Source: Lineus longissimus (taxonomy: Eukaryota; Nemertea; Pilidiophora; Heteronemertea; Lineidae). Taken from it: DNA of 64,000 bases. The DNA lies in assembly GCF_910592395.1 (NCBI RefSeq), contig NC_088311.1:11474501-11538500 (forward strand), written 5' to 3'. Positions 35,201 through 45,833 of the stretch are shown here, piece by piece (within the stretch, counting starts at the first letter, position 1; each line of letters begins with the position of its first letter). A program made the translations under genes and the position numbers. Below the pieces are notes generated by a model. The model did not search any database. It saw nothing but the letters and a program-made list of their open reading frames with translations, and was not told where the DNA came from.

Positions 35201-38092
35201 GGTGTTCTTCTAAGATTCCGTCGTCATCCAGTTGCCATCCTAGCTGACATCGAGAAGATGTTCTACCAGGTTCATGTAGCTGAAGAAGATAGGAACTACT
35301 TGAGATTCGTATGGTGGCCTGATGGGAGCTTAGAAGCAAAACCGAAGGTATACCGCATGAAGGTTCACTTGTTTGGAGCAGTGTCGTCCCCAAGCTGCTC
35401 CAATCTGGCTCTACAAAGGACAGCAAAGGACCACAAAGAAGGCTACCAAGTTGAGACGATCAATGCCATGCTGAGAAGCTTCTCTGTCGATGATTGTCTC
35501 GAGTCCATTGAATCTGAAGCAAAGGCGGTGGCACTCATCAAAGAGTTAAGAAAAATCTGCCAAGAAGGGGGTTTTAAGCTGACAAAGTGGCTCAGCAACA
35601 GACGAAGCGTTTTGGATTCCGTGCCGACGGAGGAAAGAAGCAAGGGTGCCAAGACTCTAAACTTAGATGAAGACGACTTGCCGACTGAGCGTACCTTAGG
35701 AGTCACCTGGCAAGTTGAGACAGATTCCTTCAGTTTCCAGATAAATATCCAAGATCGCCAAGCAAACAGAAGAGGAATTCTCTCAATCATAAGCTCAGTC
35801 TATGATCCCCTTGGTCTTGCAGCTCCATTCATCCTACCAGCAAAGATTCTGCTACAGAGTCTTTGTCATAAGGGCCTCGATTGGGACCAAGAAATATCCG
35901 GAGCAGACCTTCATAAATGGCAAATATGGTTACAAGACCTACCAAAATTGGAGAACCATGTCGTACAAAGGTGTCTGAAGCCACTGGACTTTGGAGATGT
36001 GAGCTCAAGCCAGCTCCATCATTTCGCAGATGCCAGCGAAGTTGGGTATGGTACCGCCTCCTACATCAGGCTAGAAAATACCAGGGGAAACGTCCATTGT
36101 GCTCTTCTGTTAGGCAAGGCAAGAGTAGCCCCTCTCAAGAAAAACACCATCCCTAGATTAGAACTGGCTGCTGCAGTCACCGCCGTAAGGATGAACCACC
36201 TCATCGTGAAAGAGCTTGACTATCCAGTTGATGCCACATACTTCTGGACGGACAGTACCGCAGTGTTACGCTATATAAGGAACAAGACAAGTCGCTTCAA
36301 AACATTTGTGGCAAACAGAATTGCTGTTATCAACGAGGGATCAACACTTGAACAGTGGTACCATGTTCCCACTAGTGAAAATCCAGCAGATGATGCCTCA
36401 AGAGGTCTTCCAGTCAACCAGTTCCTTGAGAATGGTAGATGGACGGGTGGACCAGACTTCTTGCTGAAGCCCCCGGACGAGTGGCCAAAGTTCAGTTTTG
36501 ATGCAGATACAGCCACAGAGGAGGATCCTGAAATACGGAAAGAGTCTAAATCCGCAGTGAATGCAACTATCGTCGATAGTACACCATTGGCTAGTCTATT
36601 TGAGAGAGTCTCCAGATGGCCAGTAATCAAAGGAGCTGTCGCCCGAATGCTGAAGTGGAGAACAACACAGACGGGAGAGGATAGGCAAGCTAATCCCACT
36701 GTAAATGACCTTGAAGAAGCCGAAAGGAAAATCATACAACATGAACAGAAGAGCTTCTTCTCGGATGAGATCAACGCCATTGAAAAGGGTATAGAGCTCC
36801 GACGGTCCAGCCCCATTCAGAATCTAGACCCGCTTATGGAAGATGGAATTCTTCGGGTCGGGGGCCGACTGAGTAGAGCACCAGCCTTGTCATATCAACA
36901 GAAACATCCGATACTGATTCCAAAGCAGTCCCTAATCGCCACCAGGATAATTGAGAGGATTCACAGAGATGTTGGTCACCTGGGTAGAGGTGCGGTCCTT
37001 ACGAACCTAAGAGAGAGGTATTGGATACCGGGAGCCATCAGCCTTATAAAGCAGTTCATCGCCAAATGCGTCATATGCCGTCGCTACAGGGCCAAAGCTT
37101 TGGAACAGAAAATGGCAAACCTACCAATAGACAGGGTGATCGGAGAGGAACCACCATTCACAAGAATTGGGATGGATTATTTTGGCCCCTTTGAGGTGAA
37201 GGGAGGCCGAAGCGTTTACAAGAGGTATGGAGTTGTATTCACCTGCTTTGCCATCAGAGCAGTCCACATAGAATTAGCTCATACGCTCGACACCAGTTCC
37301 TGTATTCAGGCATTAAGGAGATTCATGGCTAGAAGGGGAGCTCCTAAGGTCATTCGCTCAGATAATGGCACTAACTTGGTTGGGGCCAAGAGAGAGCTGC
37401 AAGATTCCATCAAGCGCTGGAACAACGATCGCATAGCCACCTGGCTGCTCCAGAAAGGCGTAACCTGGGAGTTCAATCCACCAGCTGCCTCTCACTTTGG
37501 TGGTGCATGGGAGAGGCAAATACGGACGATCAGGAAAATCCTGTTCTCACTCCTCCAAGAACAAGTCATCAAAGTCGATGATGAGGGTCTCGCGACATTA
37601 TTCTGCGAAGTCGAGAACATCATCAACAGCAGACCGCTAACACAGACTTCAGAAGACCCAAGCGATCTAAGACCATTGACACCAAACACGCTACTGACAA
37701 TGAGGTGTGAGGCCAACCTACCGCCCGGCCTCTTTGATAGGAAGGATTGTTATGCTAAGAGACGCTGGCGACAGATGCAGTTTCTGGCAGACGCATTTTG
37801 GAAGCGCTGGTATTCAGAGTACCTACCAACCCTACAAGAGAGACATAAGTGGAGGAGAACATCGAGAAATGTAGAGCCTGGAGATGTCGTGCTCGTAATT
37901 GAGAATTCGGCACCTAGGAATTCATGGTTGCTCGCGAAAGTCGAATCAGTCAAAATCGACGGCAGTGGTCACGTGCGATCAGCCAGCGTACGCACATCTC
38001 ACTCTCTCTTGGACAGGCCTATTGCCAAGCTATGTCTTCTAGTAGAAGGTAACAAAGGAGAAGATGAGCTTCCAATTGCTGAAGAGACGTAG
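32222..38092 (+). CDS. BEL/Pao Gag-Pol polyprotein, 1,956 residues
   Basis: One uninterrupted frame starts at ATG 32,222 (the frame is open slightly further upstream, but only to a TTG) and ends at TAG. Domains in order: a charged coiled-coil N-terminus; a DUF1759-type Gag region (about 311-470); Cys/His knuckles (CFGCLKLGHRSKEC at about 573-586); a DUF1758-type protease (AFLDPGSTVNF at about 664-674); reverse transcriptase (about 950-1,110); a Pao A17 region; RNase H (FADASEVGYG at about 1,267, then a TDST motif); an integrase with H-H-C-C zinc site and D-D-E (GMDYFG, RSDNGTN, GGAWERQ; 49 residues between the second Asp and Glu); and a DUF5641 C-terminus. The reverse transcriptase catalytic box reads FSVDD, with Ser 1,088 where Tyr is usual. 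Confidence 0.93.
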   Translation: MALNFDAKGRSLRARKPTEKGAEYSKELRAGNLNKVLEKTTKGVSGIKDLLEAGASPSVIAEGYKNWRVDYKECLSSYESYNEVLPHDLQKQDKATFKQYAKDRYSNFRKEMRSWIKEQDVSTDIGPGDSVSQIGSWGSLVSRTSLSSISFARAQEEHKIIELSAKAAGLKKRQVLEQAKLRLVMEEAQLKLQEEEIEIDTESAISNAKAKVLTQLESGSYQASMAEIKLAEQEPRDHSQYASPIKADQAPLRESAKTFAPNRTHTDEIHTPRSLENFHRNGTTYYYPPPATQTASNDVLVTMIQEMKKPQSDIKKFSGDPLEYRRFLRQFNSRIVANTIDSEERINYLEQYTSGEANRIVIGYACIDAYNGYPGALKELEERYGDPERIAHAYIKKALEWPMVKADDARGLDEFSIFLAECENAVQVDGSIKILEYPDNLTKLVLKLPYYLHDRWRNIVGTIKERKGIVRFENLVAFVKKEAKKSIDPVWGRAALAKEDGRNKEAPRGGKPAPVQGRFRAKGAFATTTPTTPIPKKQCLHCANPQHSIDRCDAFAALPTCERVEIVKAKRACFGCLKLGHRSKECRTRLTCSHCQKRHPTVLHMDGERPYQPSTKTEERKIETAPSKPTVNFAATESDPEVTMAIIPVKVKLKSSYRTIDTYAFLDPGSTVNFCSEELMRKLGAGGRKTRITLDTMGTEHTMQTYVVKDLEVCDIEGHSSVDISKLYTKDSIPVSSRHIPKKEDIIKWPHLNEVNLPVITSEVGLLIGNGVPDAYSPLKSLTGPPGSPHAVKTRLGWVTWNVVRSSSSCNRPDIGHPVNHVEVTAVEELERLDRLVRSSINLDFPEKGIEETEFSQEDKQFMKLMEESIHVKDGHYEMKLPFRREDVRLPNNYTQAMQRLSSLKNKMSWNSKFHQDYRVFMHEIINKGYAEEVPADELNPDDGKVWYIPHHGVYHPRKPEKIRVVFDCSAKYAGISINDVLLQGPNLTNNLVGVLLRFRRHPVAILADIEKMFYQVHVAEEDRNYLRFVWWPDGSLEAKPKVYRMKVHLFGAVSSPSCSNLALQRTAKDHKEGYQVETINAMLRSFSVDDCLESIESEAKAVALIKELRKICQEGGFKLTKWLSNRRSVLDSVPTEERSKGAKTLNLDEDDLPTERTLGVTWQVETDSFSFQINIQDRQANRRGILSIISSVYDPLGLAAPFILPAKILLQSLCHKGLDWDQEISGADLHKWQIWLQDLPKLENHVVQRCLKPLDFGDVSSSQLHHFADASEVGYGTASYIRLENTRGNVHCALLLGKARVAPLKKNTIPRLELAAAVTAVRMNHLIVKELDYPVDATYFWTDSTAVLRYIRNKTSRFKTFVANRIAVINEGSTLEQWYHVPTSENPADDASRGLPVNQFLENGRWTGGPDFLLKPPDEWPKFSFDADTATEEDPEIRKESKSAVNATIVDSTPLASLFERVSRWPVIKGAVARMLKWRTTQTGEDRQANPTVNDLEEAERKIIQHEQKSFFSDEINAIEKGIELRRSSPIQNLDPLMEDGILRVGGRLSRAPALSYQQKHPILIPKQSLIATRIIERIHRDVGHLGRGAVLTNLRERYWIPGAISLIKQFIAKCVICRRYRAKALEQKMANLPIDRVIGEEPPFTRIGMDYFGPFEVKGGRSVYKRYGVVFTCFAIRAVHIELAHTLDTSSCIQALRRFMARRGAPKVIRSDNGTNLVGAKRELQDSIKRWNNDRIATWLLQKGVTWEFNPPAASHFGGAWERQIRTIRKILFSLLQEQVIKVDDEGLATLFCEVENIINSRPLTQTSEDPSDLRPLTPNTLLTMRCEANLPPGLFDRKDCYAKRRWRQMQFLADAFWKRWYSEYLPTLQERHKWRRTSRNVEPGDVVLVIENSAPRNSWLLAKVESVKIDGSGHVRSASVRTSHSLLDRPIAKLCLLVEGNKGEDELPIAEET

Positions 38093-38550
38093 CCAAGAAG
38101 ACTCAAGAAGGGTAACAGGGTAGGCTAGCTTCACAGCCGTCTGCCAAAGGAGCACATGTGAGGCAACTCCTTCCCTCTGTAGCCTACGGGTTCCCTTGAG
38201 CAAGGTTTAGTTCCCGTTAAGCTCTCCAGCATCTGGGTTACGATGTTTCAAGTCTCATCCCTCTGAGAAGCCAGAACTGGTACCTATGGTAGATGGATGA
38301 CATGTTAGATGACCAAGCCACAAATGGAGGTCCACGATTTGCATCACGTAAAAGAGACTCACCAGGAGAAAATGCTCTCGAGAGACAATTTGATGATTAT
38401 TGACATTTTGTTTAGTTAAAGGAAACCCTAGGACTCATTTAGTATTGTGAGCTTGTAGTAGTGGTCAGGTGTTTATTAACCATTTAGTTTAGGCCTTTTT
38501 TGAGAAATGTAATTGGATAGTAATTGCTTCGAAGCCGCTACTTCGCAATT

Positions 38551-38562
38551 AAGGGGCCGGGA
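38551..38562 (+). other. Polypurine tract of BEL/Pao element
   Basis: AAGGGGCCGGGA lies directly before the 3' LTR. It is purine-rich apart from CC and is in the position where second-strand synthesis is primed in LTR elements. Confidence 0.7.
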
Positions 38563-39021
38563 TGTTACGGCCAAAACTCCACTCTTGGTTTTATTTACAA
38601 ACATTTTCATATGCACCCGGGTCACTGTCTTTAGGTCAAGCCTATCTTTAGAATCAAGGTGAGACACAGGTCGTTGGTCCCATAAGAGTCTGCGTCAAGC
38701 ATCAAAGAGCATCAGAGCCCGTACCTTGTGTCGATTTCAACTGAGAAATGGTGATAAAGCTTGTAGTAAATAATGTTAAGTGCCAGGCCATGAAGATTAA
38801 ATAGGACTGAAGTTTCGGTAGGTGATATTTGATGTACTTCTTGTTTAGTTTTGAGTGCCTTATGGAGTTAAACTGAGGGTTGAAGATTCAGCCATTGTCT
38901 TAAAGATGCTTACACGTATGTGTGTGTAGTCTAGCACAACTAGTGATATGATTGGGTCTGTTAAGCAATAATTTGGCTATGAAGCATTAATTTCCATGAA
39001 GTTAAGCCCATGGTCAGCACA
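38563..39021 (+). repeat. 3' LTR of BEL/Pao element
   Basis: This 459-bp copy of the 5' LTR is followed by the target duplication CAATG at 39,022-39,026. Confidence 0.95.
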
Positions 39022-39031
39022 CAATGTGAAT

Positions 39032-39336
39032 GTGTATCACATCACGTCAAAGATAACGATGCGAAGTCAACAGACGGTGCCGTCGTCAACAACATGTTTC
39101 ATTGCAACTGAATATCAAAATACGAATAAGAATGACAGCTAGCTGACACAATCTTGAGAATGCATGCGCGAACATGTGGAATTTCCCGCTAGTCGCTTGT
39201 CTCACAAAAAATATAAAGTTGTCGATGTCGTTTTTTCAATTAAAAGCTGTCGTCGTTAATACCGCAAGAAAATGTGGATGGTGGCGCCGTCTGTTGACTT
39301 CGCATCGTTATCTTCGACATGGTGTACATGATACAC
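39032..39336. repeat. Inverted repeat with about 50-bp arms
   Basis: The left arm (39,032-39,082) carries AAGATAACGATGCGAAGTCA followed by ACAGACGG. The right arm (about 39,278-39,336) carries the exact reverse complement of that core. Outer ends GTGTATC and GATACAC also pair. It touches the next element at its right end, so the two may be one composite. Confidence 0.7.
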
Positions 39337-40248
39337 AGGGTGTCCCAGAAAAAAGGCAAATCCTGGCAAAATGGGTTAATGTAAGGAGACCATGCATTTT
39401 AACACTTTAGGCACTGCTCGTAGTAAATTAAGCTACGAGCTTTCCATTGATGCCATTGTAACGTTCATGCTGCTACGCCAAGGGTCTGAAAAAGACACGC
39501 AGATTTTACCTTGTTCCAAGTTGGGAAATTCCATCCTGATGTTATGCCATGTTATGTGGGCTCAAAAGCATTCGTGTTTAAATAACCAATAACAGCTTAT
39601 CCTCGTTCAGATACATAGATGTCCTTGTGATATGCTACACAGTGTCTGTGCTTTGCTTTGTCTTTATTTGCGGTAATAACCGCCCATACCATGGCTCCAG
39701 AAAGAGCGCCTTAACAGTGGCAGTGTATGGAAAGGACAGGCGCACGGAGAGCTAACTCGGGTCAATCAGTCAACATCGGAAAAGCGTTTGATAATTCATT
39801 CAGATTTTGAATTTTTCTTTTTTTTGTGCAATTTGCCGATGGAAACGACTATGTAGAATAGGAGGTGACTGGGTAGCCGATAGCTGAGTAATATTGGGTT
39901 TACCCTTATGGGGCTGGACATAATTACATGCCCTGTGCTGAGTGTGAAACGACTACACTCCAGACGCAGTGGACCGGCCTCGTTCCTCACACTAAGGATA
40001 CCAAGGTCTCAGTAGCCAGTGCAATGGCTGGGCCTAGGCCTACCTGACTCCACAAATCATGGCGCGACGTCATTTCATGCATACCCCTGTTCAAGTGGCT
40101 GTCGACCTTGCAATATATCACTCTCACACATAAACCTATACATTTCTGAATAGCTTGTCGCTTCTAGAATACATCTGGCCAGCTTTCATTGTTATCAAGT
40201 AATTCAGTCATGAGAACATGGGGGCAGCACAATACATGAGACACCCTG
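39336..40248. mobile_element. Short-TIR element with TACA duplication
   Basis: The ends CAGGGTGTC and GACACCCTG are flanked by TACA on both sides (39,332-39,335 and 40,249-40,252). The interior has no long frame and no transposase. The 9-bp TIR and 4-bp duplication could in part be chance. The CAGGGTGTCCC start is seen in many animal DNA transposons, but no family is assigned. Confidence 0.4.
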
Positions 40249-40491
40249 TACATCGATGAAAATTTAGAAAATTTCACCTTGCCGCCTTATAACTTGACAA
40301 TTAACATGGATGGTGAAACAATATTTTTATAAACTTCTACTTATCACCTTGAGAAAGCCAAATGATAACAATTTTAAATTTTGATACCAAAATAGGGTGC
40401 CGTTGCGGCTTTTCTTTGAGCATTTTGACCACGAAGTCTCACCTTGAGAACATGTGCACTCTGACAGGAACCAGTTCATGTCAACATCCGA

Positions 40492-42849
40492 TTGAGCTAT
40501 AATCATGTGTTGACGCCTAGATATGATAGCTGTGATTGCGTGATCGTGCCGCTGGAAGATGGGAATGTGAGTGATCACCTCCCCTTGCGGTACTCCTTTA
40601 ACGCCCACGTTGATGATTCTGGAACGACTGAAAGCAGTAAGCAAAGTGGCCAAATGGGCCGCTGTAACTGGAAGATGCCGTCCAATCGTCACAAATATCG
40701 ATCAATTCTTGAGGACAAGCTAAAATGTGTTAATATATGCGCTCCTAGTCATCTGGACAGAAAGACGGCGCAACAATACGTTGATAGCATGTTTGCTGTC
40801 CTCAATGATAGCATTCAAACCGCAGCTCGAGAGTCAAAATGCTGTGCGACTAGCGCATTTCGTCCTAAGGCTCATTGGTCTGCGGACCTGAGCTATCTCC
40901 GCGATATCAAGTCATTCTGGTGGAGGTTGTGGGTGATGAACGATAGGCCTAGAGAAGGCGTCGTGTTTGAATGCTGGAAACATGCTAAGAAACAATTCCG
41001 CAAAGCGTCTAGAGTAGCTGTCCATAAAGTGTGTAATAAGACCATTCGGACACTGAACGGGCTTTTCCGCTCCGGAGATAGTGGAAGGTTCTGGAACACT
41101 CTTAAGCAAACTAATGCTAAAAACTGCTCATCCACTCTCACTGCCAACGATTTTGGTGCTCATTACAGTGATATAATGACTGATATTTTAGATTTGGATG
41201 AGGAACAAACTGAGATCAGTAACTTTATCAGAAATGAATTTCGTTCGCACTGCAATGACTATTTTGAATGTGAAATATCTAAATATCAAGTAGAAGCAGC
41301 TATTTTGTCTCTGAAAAAGGGTAAAGCAGCTGGTGTTGATTTAATCAGCTCAGAACACCTGCAGTATGGACTCTCACCAGTGCTCTGTAGCGTTCTTGGC
41401 CAGATTATTACTGTGATGCTTAGTTGGCATGTTGTTGGTGTTGACATGCTAACTGGATCTATTGTACCAGTGTTAAAGAAGCCTACTTTGGACCCTAATA
41501 TACCGGGTAATTACCGTCCTATAACTGTGAGCACTTGCTATTCTAAACTGCTGGAATGTCTCATCAAACCTGACTGTGATAACTGTAGTGAAACTCAATT
41601 TGGGTTCAGGCCTGGCCTTGGCACTGATCAGGCATGTGCATTCTTACATGATACTGTAGCTTATTTCAATTCCAATTCAAGCCCTGTTTATGCCTGTAGC
41701 TTGGATGCAGAAAAATGCTTGGACAGGATATGGCATGATGGTCTCATGTACAAGTTATTACCCCGTATCCCTCTTAATCACTGGCTCATTTTGTATGAGT
41801 GGTATTCCCGCCTGAGGGCACTGGTTGTGTGGAACGGTCAACACAGTGTTAAGTTTAGAGTAACCCGAGGCATACGACAGGGTAGTATACTGTCACCTCT
41901 CCTTTTTATAATGTTCACAGATGACTTACTTAATGAACTCTCCAACTCTGGCCTTGGATTGCGTGTATCCCAGTATTTATTTAATAACTTCGCATATGCG
42001 GATGATGTTAATCTAATGGCGTTAAGTGCCCCAGGGTTACAGGGTCTAATTGACATTTGCTCAAGATATGCCAATAGGTGGCGGTTCATCTTTGGCTTTA
42101 AGAAGACACGTTGTATAATATTTGGTAAAGAAATCTTATCCAAGACTCCAGTTTGGTATTTAGATGACAATGTAATTTCTGTAGATGACGAGGTAGACAT
42201 CCTTGGTGTTAAGTTCTGTACAAGCCTGATATCACCATCTCATGTAGAGCAGAGGGTCTCTGCTGCTCAGCGTCGAGCTTTCAGTCTATTAAGTGCAGGT
42301 TTCAGTTATCCGGGCCTATGTTCAGCTGCCAAAGTGTATTTATGGAAAACCGCTATTTTACCTATTGCAATCTCTGGATGTTCTAGCGTGTATATGAACA
42401 AACACGATATGACTATTTTAAACAGTTTTCAGAGTAATAATTTTAAACGGGTGCTCGGTTTACCGAAGCGATCACACCATGGCAAGCTTCTGAAAGCCAT
42501 TTCTGTTAATCCTGTCTCCTCTGTGATCCTCAATAGTAAGTTATTACTTTTTAACCGTATTTTTAAACGTCGGTCCCCGGCTAGTGCTCTTAACGCTGTT
42601 CTTTTGGCTGAATTTTTAACGGGGCGTGGTTGTACTGCTGGTACACTGTTGCACGATGTCTCCCATCACGTGTCGCCTGCTGTTCTTGCTTTTTCAGACC
42701 GTCCCCGCTCGCTCTGCCCCGTTGGCGTGGCCTCTGTTGGCGAGGATGGCGTAGTTGACTCTCTTAGGTCTCTCCTCCTCGACGACAGATACTGCTCCCC
42801 GGGGTCGCGCGAGAGGGGGCTGGTCAAACTTTTGGTACGAGCTTTTTAA
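40492..42849 (+). pseudogene. 5'-truncated LINE: endonuclease tail and reverse transcriptase
   Basis: An uninterrupted frame of about 785 codons ends in TAA at 42,849. It begins inside the apurinic-type endonuclease domain, whose last conserved motif SDHLPL is coded at about 40,571. The reverse transcriptase follows: KGKAAGVD, IPGNYRPI, FGFRPGLGTDQA, LDAEKCLDRIWHDG, TRGIRQGSILSP and the catalytic FAYADD (41,989-42,006). Order and motifs are those of non-LTR retrotransposons of the Jockey/CR1 assemblage; the clade is not settled. There is no ATG at the 5' edge, and ORF1 and most of the endonuclease are missing, as expected from incomplete reverse transcription. The reading frame itself is not broken, so the copy is fairly young. 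Confidence 0.88.
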
Positions 42850-42950
42850 TCATGTACTATTTTATATTTGTTGAACTTTTATGTATCTATTGTACTTGTC
42901 ATTGTTCTCCTGTTTGGAGGTTTAAATAAATATAAATAAAAAAAATAAAT
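42850..42950 (+). terminator. LINE 3' UTR and A-rich tail
   Basis: After the LINE stop, a short UTR ends in AAATAAATATAAATAAAAAA near 42,925-42,950. This is the expected simple tail and includes AATAAA hexamers. Confidence 0.6.
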
Positions 42951-43514
42951 AGCATGCGAGGCCTGGTCACTGCGGACGTGCACAGAAGAAGCTGATATTT
43001 TCCTCAAATAATCGTCAGAGCTACCTCTTCACAAAATACCCAGGACACCGACATTTGAACATGCAGCAATAGCGATATGATAGGCTTATCTGTATCCATG
43101 GTAATCGCCTGAGATTGAAGAACTTTTTTTTTAATGTTTTCCAATGTTGTGTGGAGATTTTGACCCTTTTTCGCCTTTGGCATCATTGTAAAATATTTCC
43201 TTTAAAGGTTTCTTTAATTTAACAAAGTGTTTTGACTTGGATGTAAATTTTAGGAGTTAACCATCCATTTTTAAAATAATTTCATTTGGGTCCCTTTTCT
43301 GCATCTTTTCCCTTTTAACCCTGTCCTAGCTGCAGCCTCACTTTCATCCCTTGGATTGGAATATATTTGTTCAAGTCAGTCCTACGATTTTTCATCAAGA
43401 TTTAAGAATTCTACTATTTGGATTATCAAAGTGTGAATATGGATTCTAACCAGTCAAAATACCAGGTAATTATCTGGTCACTTTTTCTAAGTCATCTTTT
43501 TAAATCTATCTGTG
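42951..43514. other. No gene recognised
   Basis: AT-rich spacer with no repeat or coding pattern noticed. Confidence 0.4.
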
Positions 43515-43982
43515 CAGGGCCGTATTTAGAGGGGGGCAGGGGGGGCAGCTGCCCCCCTGTGCAATAAATGTTGAAAAAAAAATTTTCAGACAGTAATAAA
43601 AAGACAAACTAATCTTAGCCATAGCAGCATATGGATAGCAGATGTTATCAACTCAGGTGCGACCCTTATAATCTGACCAGTCGAGTGCCCTGACCCTAGT
43701 CTTCTATGGTTATACACAATGATGCAACATTAGCTATGAAAAACTATGAAAATTAACATTTTCTGTCCAAATGTGGTATTTTCGTAAAATACTTCATAAA
43801 AGTGGTCCTTTTTTAGAGTAAAAATACTATTGATTCACACTTCCAAATGCCAGGAAAATGCCATTTCAGACCTTTTATTTTCAAATTTTTCTGGGGGAGG
43901 GCCCCCAGACTCCCCCCCCCCCGTTCTCCTTCGGCGATCTATCCCACTGCCCCCCCTGGACAAAAAAGTTAAATACGGCCCT
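43515..43982. mobile_element. hAT-like MITE
   Basis: The ends AGGGCCGTATTTA (43,516) and TAAATACGGCCCT (ending 43,982) pair, and runs of G just inside the left end face runs of C at the right. Flanking octamers TATCTGTG and CAGCTGTG agree at six of eight positions, fitting a decayed 8-bp hAT duplication. CAGGGCCG-type ends are common in hAT elements. No coding capacity. Confidence 0.6.
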
Positions 43983-45724
43983 CAGCTGTGTCTATACCAA
44001 TTTTATTCGAGCTATTTTAAAATTCTTTGACGTCTGGTAAAATTTAAGTGCATTATGGAAGCTGTACAAATCTTTGTTTACTGTGTATTTTACACCACTA
44101 CGGGTCAATGACCTGGGACCTGAGTCAAGTTGACGGTCCCTTTTCAAAAGTTCGTCATTCCAAAACTGCGCATTTAAAATACTAGCATATACCCATGGAG
44201 CGGGCAAAGTTTTAGTTAAATGGGCACGATGATTGAACTACATTAAATTTCTAACGTTACTGAAGTTTTATTAAAGGTTAAACACGAAATGAACTGCATT
44301 TAGGGACTTATTGCTGCTATCAACATGCAACCCCCAATAGATTGATTGGAGTACGCTATTTTGCACAATGCATTGAGACCAGTGACAGCAGGTCCTGTTC
44401 CAAATAAGGGCCTGACATATTAGGCACATCACCTACCCACTCCCGTACCCAATGCCACTGTCGGACCAAAGCCAGGCGCATGGAGAGATGCAGAACGCAA
44501 TTCAAACTGACAACATCAATCAGTAAAGAATAAATCAAAGAGCAAGCGCTGGCCACTGTACATATTTTGTCCATGCTGGCATAACTGTTTATTGATACCC
44601 TGACTGCATGTTCCGGTAGGTCACCCTGCAGAATTTGCCTTATCACTCCGGTCAGTGTTTCTCGAATAGAACTAAAATAGAATAGTCTAATCATTAATCT
44701 CCCTGCTAATACCCTGCACCATGGACCAGGTTGTATAGCACTACATACGTGCTGGAAGCTAATATTGATGTGGCAGGGAGAATATGCGTGAAGTTTGTGT
44801 ATGCTTTTGAGAATGAGCGGAGCTCTCCAGTCGACGTGCTCTCTGAAAAGTTGTTATTTATTCCAAAACCACCAAGATATTCGACGTATGACACCCTCAG
44901 TGACACTCTTACTTATGATCCACACCTACGAAGCCAAAAGTTGCAAGAATTCGACGCATTTCCGAGGCCCAATTTTGAAACAAAAATTGCCTCCTATTTA
45001 GCGGCCACAACGCGCATTATAGTATAGACGTGCGGTTTTCGACTTTAGGTCAATATATCTTTACACTCGGCTTTTGGCACAATAATTACTTTTAATTAGC
45101 TTCCATGATGTTTATTTTAAAGAAGTTAAGGCGAATCCGTCACTTGTCGTTTGGTGATGACGTCATACCGTCTCTTGTGAACCGACGTCAGGGTATTTTT
45201 CATGTGATCTTATGAGGTTTTGTGTAACTATGGACTTGCGAAATATATTTACCTCTTTAGGCAGCTCGATTGGTTTTTCGTCAAAAGGCGTAACTTTTAC
45301 CGGAAAAATATTGCACGAGGTTTTGGGCTACGTTTTACGATCGGTTATATCGTGCATAAAGTTTAATAACATCGATCAAAACCTGTACGAGGTGATAAAG
45401 TACTACCGTAATGTTGATATCCTTATGATATTTGGAACTGTTATCAGTCAGTGGTGCGGTATTTCGTCAGTTTATCCATTGTTTACGGTTTCCTTCTTGG
45501 TAAAAATTAACTGTTATTGACGCGATGTATCTCGACCAATCCAAATGCGCATGGGATGTGACGTCACCTGATTGACACGGGGAGTTGATTGAAAACCATT
45601 GTTGCGTTGGCGCGAGAAAAATAAGTAACGTCGTTTGGCTTTCTTCAAAAAGAGAGGGGTTTCGCTCGTGGTAACGTCGTGACGTTGTTAACGTACAATT
45701 TGACGTAAAAGGCACGCTGGGTGC
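43983..45724. other. Unassigned DNA with small open frames
   Basis: Two frames stand out only by length: about 98 codons at 44,731-45,027 and an ATG-initiated 102 codons at 45,212-45,520, both on the plus strand. Neither shows a domain I recognise. The second lies upstream of the promoter-like block at 45.8 kb and could belong to a decayed LTR element. Confidence 0.3.
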
Positions 45725-45810
45725 GATACGTCGTCTGTATAGATTGTTGCTTTTACGATACGTCGTCTATATAGATTGTTGTCTTTACGATACGTCGTTT
45801 GTCTCAATTG
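45725..45810 (+). repeat. 32-bp tandem repeat upstream of a TATA box
   Basis: GATACGTCGTCTATATAGAT followed by TGTTGTCTTTAC recurs at 45,725, 45,757 and 45,789 (32-bp period, last copy partial). It lies 24-110 bp upstream of the TATA box at 45,835, an enhancer-like position. Confidence 0.75.
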
Positions 45811-45833
45811 TCAAACTGGGTTGCTCCCTTGCG

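Larger units (their letters stand above)
31716..39021 (+). mobile_element. Complete BEL/Pao LTR retrotransposon
   Basis: The element is 7,306 bp and is bounded by a perfect 5-bp target duplication CAATG (31,711-31,715 and 39,022-39,026). It has two 459-bp LTRs with TG...CA ends, one continuous gag-pol frame and a polypurine tract. Comparing the LTRs by eye I find one difference (T at 32,099, G at 38,945). Near-identity of the LTRs implies a very recent insertion. BEL/Pao is assigned from the Pao-type domains of the polyprotein. Confidence 0.95.

Noticed and set aside
33577-37953. Minus-strand and shifted frames of 60-180 codons across the BEL polyprotein
   Set aside because: Shadows of the long plus-strand frame; none shows domains.
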